Positions 25,101 through 34,314 are shown, numbered from the stretch's first letter. The stretch: DNA of 64,000 nucleotides from an uncultured Pseudomonadales bacterium (GCA_958296405.1 OY282519.1:1534132-1598131), one strand, 5' to 3'. The notes: generated by a model from the letters alone, not told the origin. Translations and numbers: made by a program.

Positions 25101-27129
25101 AGGCTTCTGAGAGCGAGCGTGAGCGCCCGGCCTCCTCGGCCACGGTGACGAGGTTGGCGAGCACATGGTCGTAGATGGCGTCGAACGTCACGAAGTGCTC
25201 GCACTCGACGGCAAAGTCTCCACGCAGGTCGTCTTCGAGCAGGATGTCGAGCACGGTGAGGTCGCCGAGGGCCACGGGCGCGCCGAGCTGTTGCGGCGGT
25301 TCCAAGTAGTTGGCGAACCGCTCCAGCAGGATGGCGCGGTTGGCGACGATGGGCGAGGACGCGCGGGCGACGACAGCGCGGGTGCCATCGGCAAGGCCGG
25401 CGCTTGCCGCCAAGTCGTCCAAGGCGCCGTCCGTGATGGCGAGGTTCAACTCCGCGGTGAGTTGGCCGCGCACATACGCGGATGCCTTCTCGCGCAGGCG
25501 GTCGTCCGACAACAGCTTTTTCCCCTCGTGGGAAAATCGCTGCCGCAGCACCGGGCCGAACAACGCGTCCTGCGCCACCGCGTTGGCGAGGCCGTAGGGA
25601 TCCAGCACATCGGCGGTCTTCAAGAGGGCTCGGGCGTCCTCGATGTTCGCCAGATAGCCCGCCAGTGCCCGAAAGTTATCCGCGGCATCTACCTTCCAGT
25701 GGTTGTAGAGATACATGCCGACGGTGCTCAGCAACTGCGAGCGGGCCTCTCGATAGTTCTTCATCGGCTCGCCGAGCAGCAATTGCGCCACGCGCCCCCG
25801 CTCCTCGCGCGCCGCGCCCTTCTTGTCGTTGTAGCTCTTCCACGCCCGCGACAAATCATCGTCGTAGCGCACGCGATCCGCATCTTGCGCCCACTTGAAG
25901 AAGGTGCGCCGCCGCTTCCGGTCTGCCCGCGCAGCCAACTCGCCTTGCGGCGTCTCTGCCGCGGCAAGGCGGCCATATTGATAGGTGGAGGTGGCCTTGA
26001 TGCGCCGTCGGCAACTCAAATAGCGCAGGTAGCGGTAAGCCACGCCAAACACGTTCAGGTACTCCGTGGGCGTGTGCGTCAGTTTGAGCGCTGCGCCGGC
26101 CTGCAGGCGCTGCAGGCGCTCGGTGGGGTGCAGGTAGCGCTGCAGGCTGCGGCGGTAGTGGTCGAAGATGTAGGGGTTGTCTGCCACGAACGCCTTGATG
26201 CGCTGCTCCACGGACAAGATGCCGGAGACGATGGCCAAGCGCAGGCGCTCGATGCCGTCGTCGCCGTCCTCAAGGGGCGAGTAGTCGATGACGCCATCGA
26301 TGTTGCCCTGCTCGAAGAGCTCCACCGGCGACAGCCCGACGATCTTGGCGCACTCCTGCCAAGAGAGGTTCATGCGCCGCGCGATGCTGGCGAGCCCTTG
26401 GGGTTGGATGGTGCTGAACACGCCGTCACGCACGGCGAGGATCATGTTGCTGGCGGCGAGCGGAATCGCGCCGCCCGAATAGCCTAAGCCGAACACGATG
26501 CCGAGGTTGGGCACGTCCGTATTGGCCATCTCGGCGATGAGCCTGGAGATGCTGTGTGCTTGGCTGTTGCGGTTCGCGTCCGCGCCGGCGTCCGCGCCGG
26601 GCGTGTCCATCAGGCTGACGATGGGAATGGAGCGTCTAGAGCACTCTTCGATGCGTCTTGCGGCGGCGGCGTGATGCGCTGGCCCCCACACGCCGTTTTG
26701 GACGGAGCGGTCTTGCGCGATGAAGCCGACCAAGCGGGATTCGCCGTCGAAATCCATGCGCGCGCAGGCGGCGTAGAACGGGCCGTCGCTCTCTTCCAAT
26801 GACACCTCGTCGCCCAACCGGCGGATGATGCCGGGGGCGGCGGCGCGGCGCGGATCTTGCGCGGCGACGATGACGGCCTCGATGTACGAGTCCACATCCA
26901 TGTTGGCAAGCGCCTCCCGGCGGCGGGCCACTTCGGGCGCCGCCAGCAGCCCGCGCATGGAGCCATCCGGCCCGGCGTCTGGGTCTGGGAACAGGGAGAA
27001 ATCTTGCGCAAGGCGTTCCGCGATGACGAACAGCCTGTCGCCAGCCTCGGCGGCTTGGGTCATAGGGGCTTTCTTCGGCCTTTTGTGCTTCGGCTCTGGG
27101 TGCTTCGGCTCTAGGGAGCTCTCCGACAT
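22171..27129 (-). CDS. single-chain acyl-CoA carboxylase (CT-alpha, CT-beta, biotin carboxylase, BCCP fused)
   Basis: This 1652-aa protein joins all parts of a biotin-dependent carboxylase. Residues about 100-330 resemble AccA (SLMDTPGADAG, GYSGGAIPLA, QPQGLASI). Residues about 330-850 are an unrecognised helical, charged region. Residues about 850-1060 resemble AccD without its zinc finger (GIGTFNDGAGGQRMG, CFISSGGMQ, GGAQASF). Residues about 1072-1540 are biotin carboxylase (KAVHGGGGKG, EMNTRLQVEHPVTE), with ARGCTA replacing the usual NRGEIA. Residues about 1563-1652 are a biotinyl domain with biotin lysine K1603 in LEAFKIF instead of EAMKM. It would make malonyl- or another acyl-malonyl-CoA. 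It is divergent from moaB and fabY. The order differs from eukaryotic ACC. Confidence 0.88.
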   Translation of the reverse strand: MSESSLEPKHPEPKHKRPKKAPMTQAAEAGDRLFVIAERLAQDFSLFPDPDAGPDGSMRGLLAAPEVARRREALANMDVDSYIEAVIVAAQDPRRAAAPGIIRRLGDEVSLEESDGPFYAACARMDFDGESRLVGFIAQDRSVQNGVWGPAHHAAAARRIEECSRRSIPIVSLMDTPGADAGADANRNSQAHSISRLIAEMANTDVPNLGIVFGLGYSGGAIPLAASNMILAVRDGVFSTIQPQGLASIARRMNLSWQECAKIVGLSPVELFEQGNIDGVIDYSPLEDGDDGIERLRLAIVSGILSVEQRIKAFVADNPYIFDHYRRSLQRYLHPTERLQRLQAGAALKLTHTPTEYLNVFGVAYRYLRYLSCRRRIKATSTYQYGRLAAAETPQGELAARADRKRRRTFFKWAQDADRVRYDDDLSRAWKSYNDKKGAAREERGRVAQLLLGEPMKNYREARSQLLSTVGMYLYNHWKVDAADNFRALAGYLANIEDARALLKTADVLDPYGLANAVAQDALFGPVLRQRFSHEGKKLLSDDRLREKASAYVRGQLTAELNLAITDGALDDLAASAGLADGTRAVVARASSPIVANRAILLERFANYLEPPQQLGAPVALGDLTVLDILLEDDLRGDFAVECEHFVTFDAIYDHVLANLVTVAEEAGRSRSLSEASLAALLDAAFAAAPKAPSAAAAARPVEERKRQFFDWFLRIAGPRRAGEFFAAVEEWKKSAFAQISDTLFVVVTFLFERLVSSWLRAQWDSRRYDGRILPRRIGRRKDFWNQLSIAYRDILIQNALRRSKGRGVAPQDFIEMFFSNFDELFGDLLSSDPCDFPGFRLSIEAALSRDATPCGVVTGIGTFNDGAGGQRMGAVISNARFQAGAFDMASAEKFCKLLVTCAEQRLPVVCFISSGGMQTKEGAGALFSMAAINDRITRFVRDHELPVIVFGYGDCTGGAQASFVTHPLAQTYYFSGASMPFAGQIVVSSNLPADATLSNYLWRAPGAMRGLVQHPFLPTLDDELRKIDPDIPVPKETVAGAVRRVMAGGFDFAPPAAAEQRRPEVREGDLVRPVAKVLIHARGCTAVKLIRVAQRQGLQVVLVQSDPDMESTAVDMLREEDALVCIGGATPDESYLNAMSVLSVAEHEGVDALHPGIGFLSESSQFAELVRSHGINFIGPPVASMETMGNKSNAIATALNLGAPVVPGSHGVVTDAVRAADLAAEIGYPILIKAVHGGGGKGIQLVESAEAFHELFGRVSAEARAAFGNGDVYLEKYVASLRHIEVQLLRDHHGNTKVLGLRDCSVQRDKQKVIEESASTALGDDLEQVVLQHSAAIADAVSYVGAGTVEFIYDLAANAVYFMEMNTRLQVEHPVTELVSGVDIVAEQFRIAAGESIADLKIERNGYAIEARINAERLAINAAGDVLFQPSPGAIVDCDLPAAEGIDIASAAGAGKFVSPYYDSMIAQIIAHGRDRDDAARKLAAYLDRVKITGIATNVPLVKQVLRDPTFLGGEYDTDYLKGFLAHIDATSLIEEIEATAGADAGAIDRSAIKIDDSDELRVLSPTTGIFYLAPSPAEPDYVQVGQQVRMDDTLCQLEAFKIFTPLHLGDFNGGEEPLYEADAYEIARTNVSSGQQVNAGDLLFVVRPVV

Positions 27130-27187
27130 GCGCGAATCAGTGCGCTACTGTAATGTAACCGTTGTCGTTTCCGCAATCTGGGAAGCC

Positions 27188-27697
27188 ATGACGCGCCAGC
27201 CGCTCGCCATCGCGGTGCTCACCATCTCTGACACGCGCACCGAGCGGGACGACCCGTCGGGAGACCTGTTGTGTGAGCGGTTGCAGGGCGCGGGGCACCG
27301 GCTTGCGGCGCGCGCCGTCGAGCGCGACGACATCTATCGCATCCGCGCCCGCGTCTCGGCCTGGATTGCGGACGCCGCCGTGGAGGTGGTGCTCAGCACC
27401 GGCGGCACAGGCTTCACTGGGCGCGACAGCACGCCGGAAGCGCTGTTGCCGCTCTTCGACAAGACCATCGATGGCTTCGGCGAGCTGTTCCGGGAGATTT
27501 CCTACGCCGAGATTGGCACGTCCACCATTCAATCCCGCGCCGTTGCGGGGCTCGCCAACGGCACCCTGCTGTTCGCGCTGCCCGGCTCGCGCAACGCTTG
27601 CCGCACCGGCTGGGACAAAATCCTCGTCAATCAGCTGGACATCGATTTCACGCCGTGCAACTTCGCCGAGTTGATGCCGAGGTTCACGGAACGCTGA
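27188..27697 (+). CDS. moaB: molybdenum cofactor biosynthesis protein B
   Basis: This 169-aa protein is a MoaB/MogA-fold enzyme: [23 protein letters not shown] at the start, [18 protein letters not shown] (molybdopterin-binding loop) and [16 protein letters not shown] near the end. Length and motifs fit MoaB of the E. coli type. It takes part in adenylylation or handling of molybdopterin during Moco synthesis. Start ATG 27188 is preferred; an in-frame ATG at 27128 would overlap the divergent carboxylase start. No other Moco genes are nearby. Confidence 0.93.
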   Translation: MTRQPLAIAVLTISDTRTERDDPSGDLLCERLQGAGHRLAARAVERDDIYRIRARVSAWIADAAVEVVLSTGGTGFTGRDSTPEALLPLFDKTIDGFGELFREISYAEIGTSTIQSRAVAGLANGTLLFALPGSRNACRTGWDKILVNQLDIDFTPCNFAELMPRFTER

Positions 27698-27754
27698 CGC
27701 GGCAGCGCCGGAAGGGAGGAGGCGACGGAAGAGCGGGTGATGGCTGTCATGCTG

Positions 27755-27783
27755 GTGTAAAACGCCCGGCCAATCTCTACAAT
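27755..27783 (+). promoter_or_regulatory. candidate sigma70 promoter for the ketoacyl synthase gene
   Basis: GTGTAA (27755-27760) and TACAAT (27778-27783) are 17 nt apart, 34 nt upstream of the proposed TTG start. The -10 matches 5 of 6, the -35 only 3 of 6. Confidence 0.4.
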
Positions 27784-27817
27784 CGTTGGCTCGCCGGTAT
27801 TGCCAAGGGCGCGCTGT

Positions 27818-29671
27818 TTGTCAATCCTGCCTGTCATTGTCGGCCTCGGCGGCGTCAACTCCGCTGGGCGCATTTCCGGCCATCACGCGCTGCGACGCCT
27901 CGTCATCGACGTGCTGCCCGAAGCGGCCGCGGCGGAAACGTACGCGAGCTTGGCGGGTTTGATGGGGCTGGCGGCGAGCCCGGCCGAGCCGGCGACGCGC
28001 CAATACATCCGCGACCACACGCTCATTCGGCGCATCGAATGCTTCGACCCAGAAGACGTGGCGTGTCATCGCGCCGCCACCATCCATGCGCCGGCAGACG
28101 GGCGTTTGCGTTTCGTGATGGCGAAGCGGCGCCTGCCGGAGCGCTTGCCCGATGGTTGGCAAGTGCGGGCGTTGCCGAATGGCGATGTCGAGGTGTGCGC
28201 CGATGCCGGCGCCGACGTGTTGTTTCCAGATCGCCAAGCCTCCCGCGTCACGTCCGCCGGCCAAGCCCCCACTGGCTTCGACCCAGCGCGCCTGTATCCG
28301 TCGCGCAACCACCCGCGCGGCCTGCAGCTCACGGTGTTCGGCGCCTCGGACGCGGTGCGTTCCTTGGGTGTGGACTGGGATGCGCTGCGCGCGCGCGTCC
28401 GCCCAGACGAGTTCGCCGTGTACGCCGGCAGCGCGATGGGCCAGCTCGACCCGGCCGGCACCGGGGGCATGTTCCAAGCGCCGTTGACCGGCAAGCGCAT
28501 CACCTCCAAGCAGGTGCCGTTGGGTCTCGCGGAGATGCCCACAGACTTCATCAATGCCTATGTGGTGGGCAGCGTGGGCGCCACGGGCGCCATGATCGGC
28601 GCCTGCGCGACGTTCCTCTACAACTTGAAGATCGCCGTGGACGAAATCCGCGCCGGGCGGCTGCGGGTGGCCTTGGTCGGCGGCGCGGAAGCGCCCATCG
28701 TGCCGGAAGTGGTGGAGGGTTATCGCGTCATGGGCGCGTTGGCCGAGGACGAAGCCCTGATGGCCCTCGATGGCAGCGAGCGGGTGGGGAATCGGCGCGC
28801 TTGCCGTCCGTTCGGGGAAAACTGCGGCTTCACCTTGGCGGAGGCTGGCGTCTTTGCCGTGGTGATGGACGACGCGCTGGCCCTCGACATCGGCGCGGAC
28901 ATTCGTTGCGCCGCGCCGGCCGTGTTCGTGAACGCGGATGGCTTCAAGAAGTCCATTCCGGGCCCTGGCATCGGCAACTACGTCACCGTCGCCAAGGCGC
29001 TGGCGTTGGCGCGAGCCGTGGTGGGCGAAGACAGCGTGCGACGGCGTTCATACATCCATGCGCACGGCACCGGCACGCCGCAGAACCGCGTCACCGAATC
29101 GCACATCATGAATGAGTTGGCGAAGGCGTTTGGCATCGAACGCTGGCCAGTGGCCGCGGTGAAGGCATTTCTGGGCCACTCGTTGGCGCCGGCTTCCGGC
29201 GACCAGCTTGCCTGCGCCGTCGGCAGTTGGGCGTGCGGCTGGCTGCCGGGCATCACCACCATCGACGCAGTGGCGGAGGATGTCCACGCCAGCCACTTGG
29301 GTTTCGAGACGCGCCATGTGCAGTTCGAGCCCACGGAAATGGATGTCGCGCTCATCAACTCCAAGGGCTTTGGCGGCAACAACGCGACTGGTGTGATCCT
29401 CGCGCCGCATGTGGCGCGGCAAATGCTGAAGCAGAAGCACGGCGCCGCCGCGATGGGTGCCTACATGGAGCGTTTGGAGGCAGTGCGCGGTGCCATCAAG
29501 GACTACGACGCGGCCATGACGCGCGGCGAGATGAAGCCGATTTATCGCTTTGGCGATGGTGTGCTCGAAGGCAGCGACATGGCCTTGAACGCGGACGAGC
29601 TGCACATTCCAGGTTATGGGCCATCCATCCCGCTGCGCGTCGAGAACCCGTTTGGCGACATGACAGCGTAG
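27818..29671 (+). CDS. fabY: beta-ketoacyl synthase, FabY-like
   Basis: This 617-aa protein is a thiolase-fold ketoacyl synthase with the full triad: Cys263 in GACATF, His416 in HAHGTGT and His454 in LGHSLAP. It starts LPVIVGLGGVNSAGR and is much longer than FabB/FabF (about 410 aa). Length and N-terminus resemble FabY of Pseudomonas aeruginosa, which replaces FabH in starting fatty-acid synthesis from acetyl-CoA and malonyl-ACP (known for that protein; inferred here). Start TTG 27818 follows AAGGG. It is near the giant carboxylase, which could supply malonyl-CoA. Confidence 0.85.
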   Translation: MSILPVIVGLGGVNSAGRISGHHALRRLVIDVLPEAAAAETYASLAGLMGLAASPAEPATRQYIRDHTLIRRIECFDPEDVACHRAATIHAPADGRLRFVMAKRRLPERLPDGWQVRALPNGDVEVCADAGADVLFPDRQASRVTSAGQAPTGFDPARLYPSRNHPRGLQLTVFGASDAVRSLGVDWDALRARVRPDEFAVYAGSAMGQLDPAGTGGMFQAPLTGKRITSKQVPLGLAEMPTDFINAYVVGSVGATGAMIGACATFLYNLKIAVDEIRAGRLRVALVGGAEAPIVPEVVEGYRVMGALAEDEALMALDGSERVGNRRACRPFGENCGFTLAEAGVFAVVMDDALALDIGADIRCAAPAVFVNADGFKKSIPGPGIGNYVTVAKALALARAVVGEDSVRRRSYIHAHGTGTPQNRVTESHIMNELAKAFGIERWPVAAVKAFLGHSLAPASGDQLACAVGSWACGWLPGITTIDAVAEDVHASHLGFETRHVQFEPTEMDVALINSKGFGGNNATGVILAPHVARQMLKQKHGAAAMGAYMERLEAVRGAIKDYDAAMTRGEMKPIYRFGDGVLEGSDMALNADELHIPGYGPSIPLRVENPFGDMTA

Positions 29672-29756
29672 GGGCGCTTGGCGCTGGAGGTCGGTGGGCG
29701 GAGCGCTCAAGGCGCCGCTTTCGAGGGCCGCCGCGGGGCGCCACGCTTGCGCGGCG

Positions 29757-30560
29757 TCAATTCAGGCTGCGCGAAACACCTCGCGGCAGGGCGTTCAAGC
29801 GCGCGCGGATATGCGCCTTGGCGCGTCCGCTGGCATGCTCGGAAGCCAGTTCGAGCTCTTGGCGCGCCATGTCCAGCGAACCTAGGGTGAGCCAAATGTC
29901 CGCCCGGTCCATGTGCAGCCCGCAGTCTCCAGGCTTCAGCATGAGCTGGCAGTCCGTGAGCGCCAGCGCGTAGGCTGGGTCTTCGCGGGCTTGGCGCAGC
30001 ATGCGCAGGTTGTTCAGCATGCGCAGCGCGATGTCCGTCGGCCCGGCGCGGCGAAATGCGGCGTCGGCGTCGCGTTCCGATGGCCCGCCACCGAGTTCTT
30101 CGCGCAGCCAAGCGCGACATTCGCCTTCGTTGGTGAGCGCCATCTCGAAGGGATCCACCAAGGCATTGCCCAGCGTCACCAAGAAACGGCGTGGGAAGTT
30201 GACGCCGGCGGCCTCCAAGCCGAGACACTCCGCCACGCCGATGAGAATGACGCCGAGGGTGATGGGAATGCCCCGGCGGCTCTGCAGCACATGCTCGATG
30301 GAGCTGTTCTCGGCCCGATGGAAGCCCTCCGCGGCGCCGGCGAAGCCGGCCTCGCGCAGCGCCGTCACCAGCGCTTCGGCGTCAGCGGCTGCCGGCGCCC
30401 TGTCGGCAAGGCGGCGCAAGTCTTCGCGGCACCAGTCGGCGCGCGTGTCGGGCTTCACGACGCGCGACACCAACAGCGCCCCGTCCACGGCGCTGCCGCC
30501 GTGCTCGCCGAACTCCCGGAACGCCCGCAACAGCTCGGCCGGCAACGCAGAGACGCTCAT
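29757..30560 (-). CDS. SirB1/transglutaminase-like family protein
   Basis: This 267-aa protein resembles the SirB1 family (transglutaminase-like fold plus C-terminal TPR-like helices): [44 protein letters not shown] in the core, then a helical tail with [26 protein letters not shown]. Proteins of this family lack proven enzyme activity. Start ATG 30560 overlaps the prfC stop by 4 nt, so it is coupled to prfC. The histidine in the [10 protein letters not shown] segment, often GHF or PGHF in homologues, is absent, which argues against catalysis. Confidence 0.88.
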   Translation of the reverse strand: MSVSALPAELLRAFREFGEHGGSAVDGALLVSRVVKPDTRADWCREDLRRLADRAPAAADAEALVTALREAGFAGAAEGFHRAENSSIEHVLQSRRGIPITLGVILIGVAECLGLEAAGVNFPRRFLVTLGNALVDPFEMALTNEGECRAWLREELGGGPSERDADAAFRRAGPTDIALRMLNNLRMLRQAREDPAYALALTDCQLMLKPGDCGLHMDRADIWLTLGSLDMARQELELASEHASGRAKAHIRARLNALPRGVSRSLN

Positions 30561-32137
30561 GCGTGTTCCCGGGTGGCGGCGAAATGGATGTCTGGCCAGC
30601 GCTCTTGCACGAGCTGCAGGTTGGCGTGGGATGGCGCGAGATAGGCCAACTGGCCGCCAGCGTCCGTCGCCAGATTCACGGCGTTGGCGGCCTTGAACTC
30701 CTTCAGGCGCACCTCGTCGTCCGCGCTCAGCCAACGCACCGCGGCGATGCGGCTGTCTTCATAGATGCAGTCGGCGCGATATTCGTCCTTCAAGCGAAAC
30801 GCCACCAAGTCGAACTGCAGGGCGCCGATGGCGCCGACGATCAACGCCCGGCTCTGCTCCGGCACGAAGACTTGGGTGGCGCCTTCCTCGGCCAACTGCC
30901 GCATGCCCTTGTCGAGCTGTTTGGACTTGAGCGGGTCGCGCACCCGCACGCGGCGAAACAGCTCCGGCGCGAAGTTCGGCACGCCCGTGAAGCGCAGCGT
31001 CTCGCCTTCGGTGAAGGTGTCTCCGATCCGAATGGCGCCGTGGTTGTGCAGCCCGATGATGTCGCCGGCGAATGCCGCTTCGGCGTGGGCGCGCTCGCCG
31101 GCGAAGAACGTCTTGGCGTCCCCAGCCTTGATGTCTTTCCCCGTGCGCACGTGGCGCAGGCGCATCCCGGCGCGGTAGCTGCCGGAGCAGATGCGCATGA
31201 ACGCAATGCGGTCTCGATGCAGGGGATCCATGTTCGCCTGAATCTTGAACACGAAGCCCGTGAATTGCTCCTCCGTGGCGGCGACGGCGCGGGTGGTGGT
31301 GGCGCGTTCATGGGGGCAGGGCGCTTCTTCCACCAAATGGTTCAGGAAGTGATCGACGCCGAAGTTGCCGAGCGCCGTGCCGAAGAACACCGGCGCCTGG
31401 CGGCCTTCAAGGAACGCCTGCCGGTTGTAGGCGTGGCTGGCGCCGCGCACCAATTCCACTTCCTCTTGGAACGCCGCCGCGTCGTCGCCCAGCCAAGCGC
31501 GGGCCGCCGCGCTGTCCAAGCCGTCGATCGTGGGATAGGCGTGCCGCTCGTGGCCATGCCCGCGCTCGTAACAGTGGATGCGGTCTTCCGCTAGGTGATA
31601 CGCGCCGCGGAACAGCCGCCCGGCGCCGATGGGCCAAGTGATCGGGGCGCCGGCGATGTCGAGGGCCGCCTCCACCTCGTCCAATAGGTCCACCGGCTCT
31701 CGAATGTCTCGGTCCAGCTTGTTGATGAACGTGAGGATGGGCGTGTTGCGCAGCCGGCACACTTCCAACAGCCGTTTGGTGCGCGGCTCCACGCCCTTTG
31801 CGCCGTCGATCACCATGAGCGCCGCGTCCACGGCGGTGAGGGTTCGGTAGGTGTCCTCCGAGAAGTCTTCGTGGCCGGGCGTGTCGAGCAGGTTCACCAC
31901 GCGGTGCCGGTACGGGAACTGCATCACCGAGGTGGTGACGCTGATGCCGCGCGCCTGCTCAATCGCCATCCAGTCCGATGTGGCGCGGCGGCTGGATTTG
32001 CGCGCCTTCACCGTGCCGGCCAACGCAATGGCGTTGCCATGCAGCAGCAGCTTTTCCGTGATGGTCGTCTTGCCGGCGTCCGGGTGCGAAATAATCGCGA
32101 ACGTGCGCCGCCTAGCGACCGCTTCGCGCAGTGTCAT
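30557..32137 (-). CDS. prfC: peptide chain release factor 3
   Basis: This 526-aa translational GTPase has G1 SHPDAGKTT, the RF3-specific stretch [25 protein letters not shown], switch [25 protein letters not shown] and G4 NKLDRD. RF3 recycles RF1 and RF2 from the ribosome after peptide release. Length matches E. coli PrfC (529 aa). It is followed by the SirB1-like gene with an ATGA overlap and preceded, 40 nt away, by rimI on the same strand. Confidence 0.98.
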   Translation of the reverse strand: MTLREAVARRRTFAIISHPDAGKTTITEKLLLHGNAIALAGTVKARKSSRRATSDWMAIEQARGISVTTSVMQFPYRHRVVNLLDTPGHEDFSEDTYRTLTAVDAALMVIDGAKGVEPRTKRLLEVCRLRNTPILTFINKLDRDIREPVDLLDEVEAALDIAGAPITWPIGAGRLFRGAYHLAEDRIHCYERGHGHERHAYPTIDGLDSAAARAWLGDDAAAFQEEVELVRGASHAYNRQAFLEGRQAPVFFGTALGNFGVDHFLNHLVEEAPCPHERATTTRAVAATEEQFTGFVFKIQANMDPLHRDRIAFMRICSGSYRAGMRLRHVRTGKDIKAGDAKTFFAGERAHAEAAFAGDIIGLHNHGAIRIGDTFTEGETLRFTGVPNFAPELFRRVRVRDPLKSKQLDKGMRQLAEEGATQVFVPEQSRALIVGAIGALQFDLVAFRLKDEYRADCIYEDSRIAAVRWLSADDEVRLKEFKAANAVNLATDAGGQLAYLAPSHANLQLVQERWPDIHFAATREHA

Positions 32138-32177
32138 CAGCGTCGCCAGAGGGGAGGGCGGCGCAAATTATAGCGAA

Positions 32178-32696
32178 TCAGCGATTGCGCGCCGCGGCGG
32201 TTCGGTGCCGGTCCAATCGCAGCTCCAAGAGCCGGGCGCTCTCTTTGGGTGCGCGATAGAAGTTCTTGCGGCGGCCGATCTCGGTGAAGCCCAGCGCGCG
32301 GTAGAGCCGCCCGGCGCGGGCATTGGAGGGCCGCACTTCCAAGATGATGGCGGCGGCGCCCCGGCGCCGGGCACGGTCGATCATGTGGGTGGCGAGCGCC
32401 CGGCCATGCCCCCGGCGCTGTGCCGAGGGCCGCACGCAAATGTTCAGGAGGTGCGCCCGGCCACGCGCCGCGGCCATCACCGCATGGCCGACCAACTGCT
32501 CGCCGCACCAGGCCGTCCAACACTCGTGGCCACTGCCGATGGCGTCTGCGAAGACGACGGCGCTCCAGCCGCCGACGGCGTACACGGAGCGCTCCACCGC
32601 CTGCACCTGGGCCAAGTGCTCCGGGCGCATGGCGACGAAGTGCAACGATGCCGTGGATGCGGCCGCGGCGTTGGCATGGCGGCGCTCCGGCATCAT
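32178..32696 (-). CDS. rimI: ribosomal-protein-alanine N-acetyltransferase RimI-like
   Basis: This 172-aa GNAT-fold enzyme has acetyl-CoA binding motif A NICVRPSAQRRGHGRALATHMI, and motif B region IILEVRPSNARAGRLYRALGFTEIGRRKNFY, the EVRxSNxxAxxLYxxLGF pattern of RimI. RimI acetylates the N-terminal alanine of ribosomal protein S18. Start at the ATGATG pair (32696) overlaps the stop of the HolD-like gene by 4 nt. The N-terminus is about 18 residues longer than E. coli RimI; ATG at the internal M23 would give a standard length. The holD-rimI order matches enterobacteria. Confidence 0.9.
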   Translation of the reverse strand: MMPERRHANAAAASTASLHFVAMRPEHLAQVQAVERSVYAVGGWSAVVFADAIGSGHECWTAWCGEQLVGHAVMAAARGRAHLLNICVRPSAQRRGHGRALATHMIDRARRRGAAAIILEVRPSNARAGRLYRALGFTEIGRRKNFYRAPKESARLLELRLDRHRTAAARNR

Positions 32697-33343
32697 CGCT
32701 TGGCTCGAATCTCCTGCCACAACGCCCGCTTGTCCAAGCTCTCCAGGGCGTCTGGCAGGAACACATGCGCATCCCGCGGCGCATCGCCGATGAGTGTCTC
32801 CACCCGCGAACCGACAGCGAGCCAGTGCGTTTGCGCCGTGGTCTGCGCTGCCAAGAAGGCGCGAAAGGCGGCGCCGGCGGCGGCCATGCTGGCATCGCCA
32901 AAGTTCAACTGTGGCCACTCGAATGTAATGTCTTGGCGTTCGCTTGCGCCGCTTGCGTCCAAAGCGCGGGCGATGTCGAGCAGGAGCCGCCGATGCCGCA
33001 TCAGCGGCTCGTCGATGAGGGCGAGGGTTTGCCCCAACTTGAAGCACTGAATGACGAACCGCACTGGCGCCGCCGTGCCGCGAGGCGCAGGGACCTCGGC
33101 GTCGTGAGGCAGAGCGGCTGATGGCTCTTTAGGCGCCGCCGCCCCAGCGCGCGCGGGTGTGGCGGCGTTGCGTTGCCGCGCTGTCTCGCGCTGTTCGGGG
33201 CTGTGGGCGGCGTCAGGCGCTGCCAGTGCGGCTCGCGGCTCGGTGCCGGGGCGTCGAGCTGTCCGTTCCGATTCCGCGGCGCCGCGCCGCACCCAAACGT
33301 CGATGCCCAACGCCTGCAGATAGGCAAGCTGCCGTGCCTGCAT
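32693..33343 (-). CDS. HolD-like protein (possible DNA polymerase III psi subunit)
   Basis: This 216-aa protein begins RQLAYLQALGIDVWVRRG, closely resembling the N-terminal chi-binding segment of E. coli psi (LQQLGITQWSLRRP). A low-complexity Ala/Pro/Arg linker (residues about 20-90) follows, then a folded C-terminal domain with ITFEWPQLNFGDASMAAAGAAFRAFLA. It lies directly upstream of rimI with a 4-nt overlap, as holD does in enterobacteria. The protein is longer than psi (137 aa) because of the linker. Assignment as psi rests on the N-terminal motif and synteny only. Confidence 0.55.
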   Translation of the reverse strand: MQARQLAYLQALGIDVWVRRGAAESERTARRPGTEPRAALAAPDAAHSPEQRETARQRNAATPARAGAAAPKEPSAALPHDAEVPAPRGTAAPVRFVIQCFKLGQTLALIDEPLMRHRRLLLDIARALDASGASERQDITFEWPQLNFGDASMAAAGAAFRAFLAAQTTAQTHWLAVGSRVETLIGDAPRDAHVFLPDALESLDKRALWQEIRAKR

Positions 33344-33346
33344 GGG

Positions 33347-33685
33347 TCAGCGGGCGCGTTCCGCGTCGCAGCGCGCCGCCATGATGAAGTCGTTGCGGTG
33401 CAAGCCGCCGATGGCATGGGTCCACCAAGCGACGGTGACTTTGCCCCACTCGGTGACGATTTCGGGATGATGGTCTGCCGCCTCGGCGAGGGCGCCCACG
33501 GCGTTGGTGTAGGCGAGGGCTTCGGCGAAGTTCGCAAAGGTGAAGGTGCGTTCCAGCGCCGGCAAGCCGTTGCGGGTGCCGACGCGCCAATCCGGCACTA
33601 GGGCGCAGAGGGCTTCCTGCTCCGCTCCCGACACCGGCGGCGAGTCACTGCGGCAGGGCCGGCACGGCTCCTTGGCCAAGCTCAT
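33347..33685 (-). CDS. phhB: pterin-4-alpha-carbinolamine dehydratase
   Basis: This 112-aa protein has the PCD/DCoH core: F[28 protein letters not shown] (with the conserved HHP) and [18 protein letters not shown]. It recycles the pterin cofactor after aromatic amino-acid hydroxylation, or dehydrates carbinolamines in pterin metabolism. ATG 33685 overlaps the riboflavin synthase stop by 4 nt. A CRPCRS pair near the N-terminus is unexplained. No phenylalanine hydroxylase gene is in the window. Confidence 0.92.
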   Translation of the reverse strand: MSLAKEPCRPCRSDSPPVSGAEQEALCALVPDWRVGTRNGLPALERTFTFANFAEALAYTNAVGALAEAADHHPEIVTEWGKVTVAWWTHAIGGLHRNDFIMAARCDAERAR

Positions 33686-34314
33686 GCCAAGAGTTCCCGC
33701 AGCAGCTCGCGATCGCGCAGCATCTCGCCGACCGCATCGACCACGGCTTGGGTGCGGCTGTCCACCTCCAAGTTCAGCAGGTCGCCATTGGCGAGGTTGC
33801 CGAAACCGGTTCGCGCCAGCGTTTCCGGTATCAGGCTCACGGTGGCAGTGCCGGCGGCGCGGTCCAAGTCTGCAATGGTGAGGCTCGCGCCATTGAGGGC
33901 GATGAAGCCCTTCTGCATGAGGTATCTGCGCCACGGCTTCGGCACCGCCACGGACACGCGCCGATGCCCTGCGCCGGATGCGACCGCGCAAACTGGCACC
34001 GTGCAGGCGATGTGCCCAGAAAGGATGTGGCCGCCCACCTCGTCGCCGACCCGGAACGAACGTTCCACGTTGACCTGTTCGCCCACCGCCAATGTGCCCA
34101 AGTTTGTGAGCGTGGTCGTTTCCCGTACCAGATCGAAGGCGGCGACGCCGCCGGCAAGGCCCGTCGCGGTGACGCAAGCGCCGTTCAGCGCCACCGAGGC
34201 GCCGAGCGCAAGGCCGTCGGCCAGTTCGCCTAAGTGGACTTGCAGGTGGGTGATGCCATCGCCGCGCTCAACGCCAGTGACGGCGCAGCAGCCCTGCACG
34301 ATGCCGGTGAACAC
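33682..34314 (-). CDS. ribE: riboflavin synthase subunit alpha
   Basis: This 210-aa enzyme begins MFTGIVQG and has the two lumazine-binding domains with paired motifs: [10 protein letters not shown] in the first (about residue 44) and [12 protein letters not shown] in the second (about residue 140). The [13 protein letters not shown] segment carries the conserved GH. It converts two 6,7-dimethyl-8-ribityllumazine molecules to riboflavin. It lies upstream of phhB with an ATGA overlap. Other rib genes are not next to it here. Confidence 0.96.
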   Translation of the reverse strand: MFTGIVQGCCAVTGVERGDGITHLQVHLGELADGLALGASVALNGACVTATGLAGGVAAFDLVRETTTLTNLGTLAVGEQVNVERSFRVGDEVGGHILSGHIACTVPVCAVASGAGHRRVSVAVPKPWRRYLMQKGFIALNGASLTIADLDRAAGTATVSLIPETLARTGFGNLANGDLLNLEVDSRTQAVVDAVGEMLRDRELLRELLA

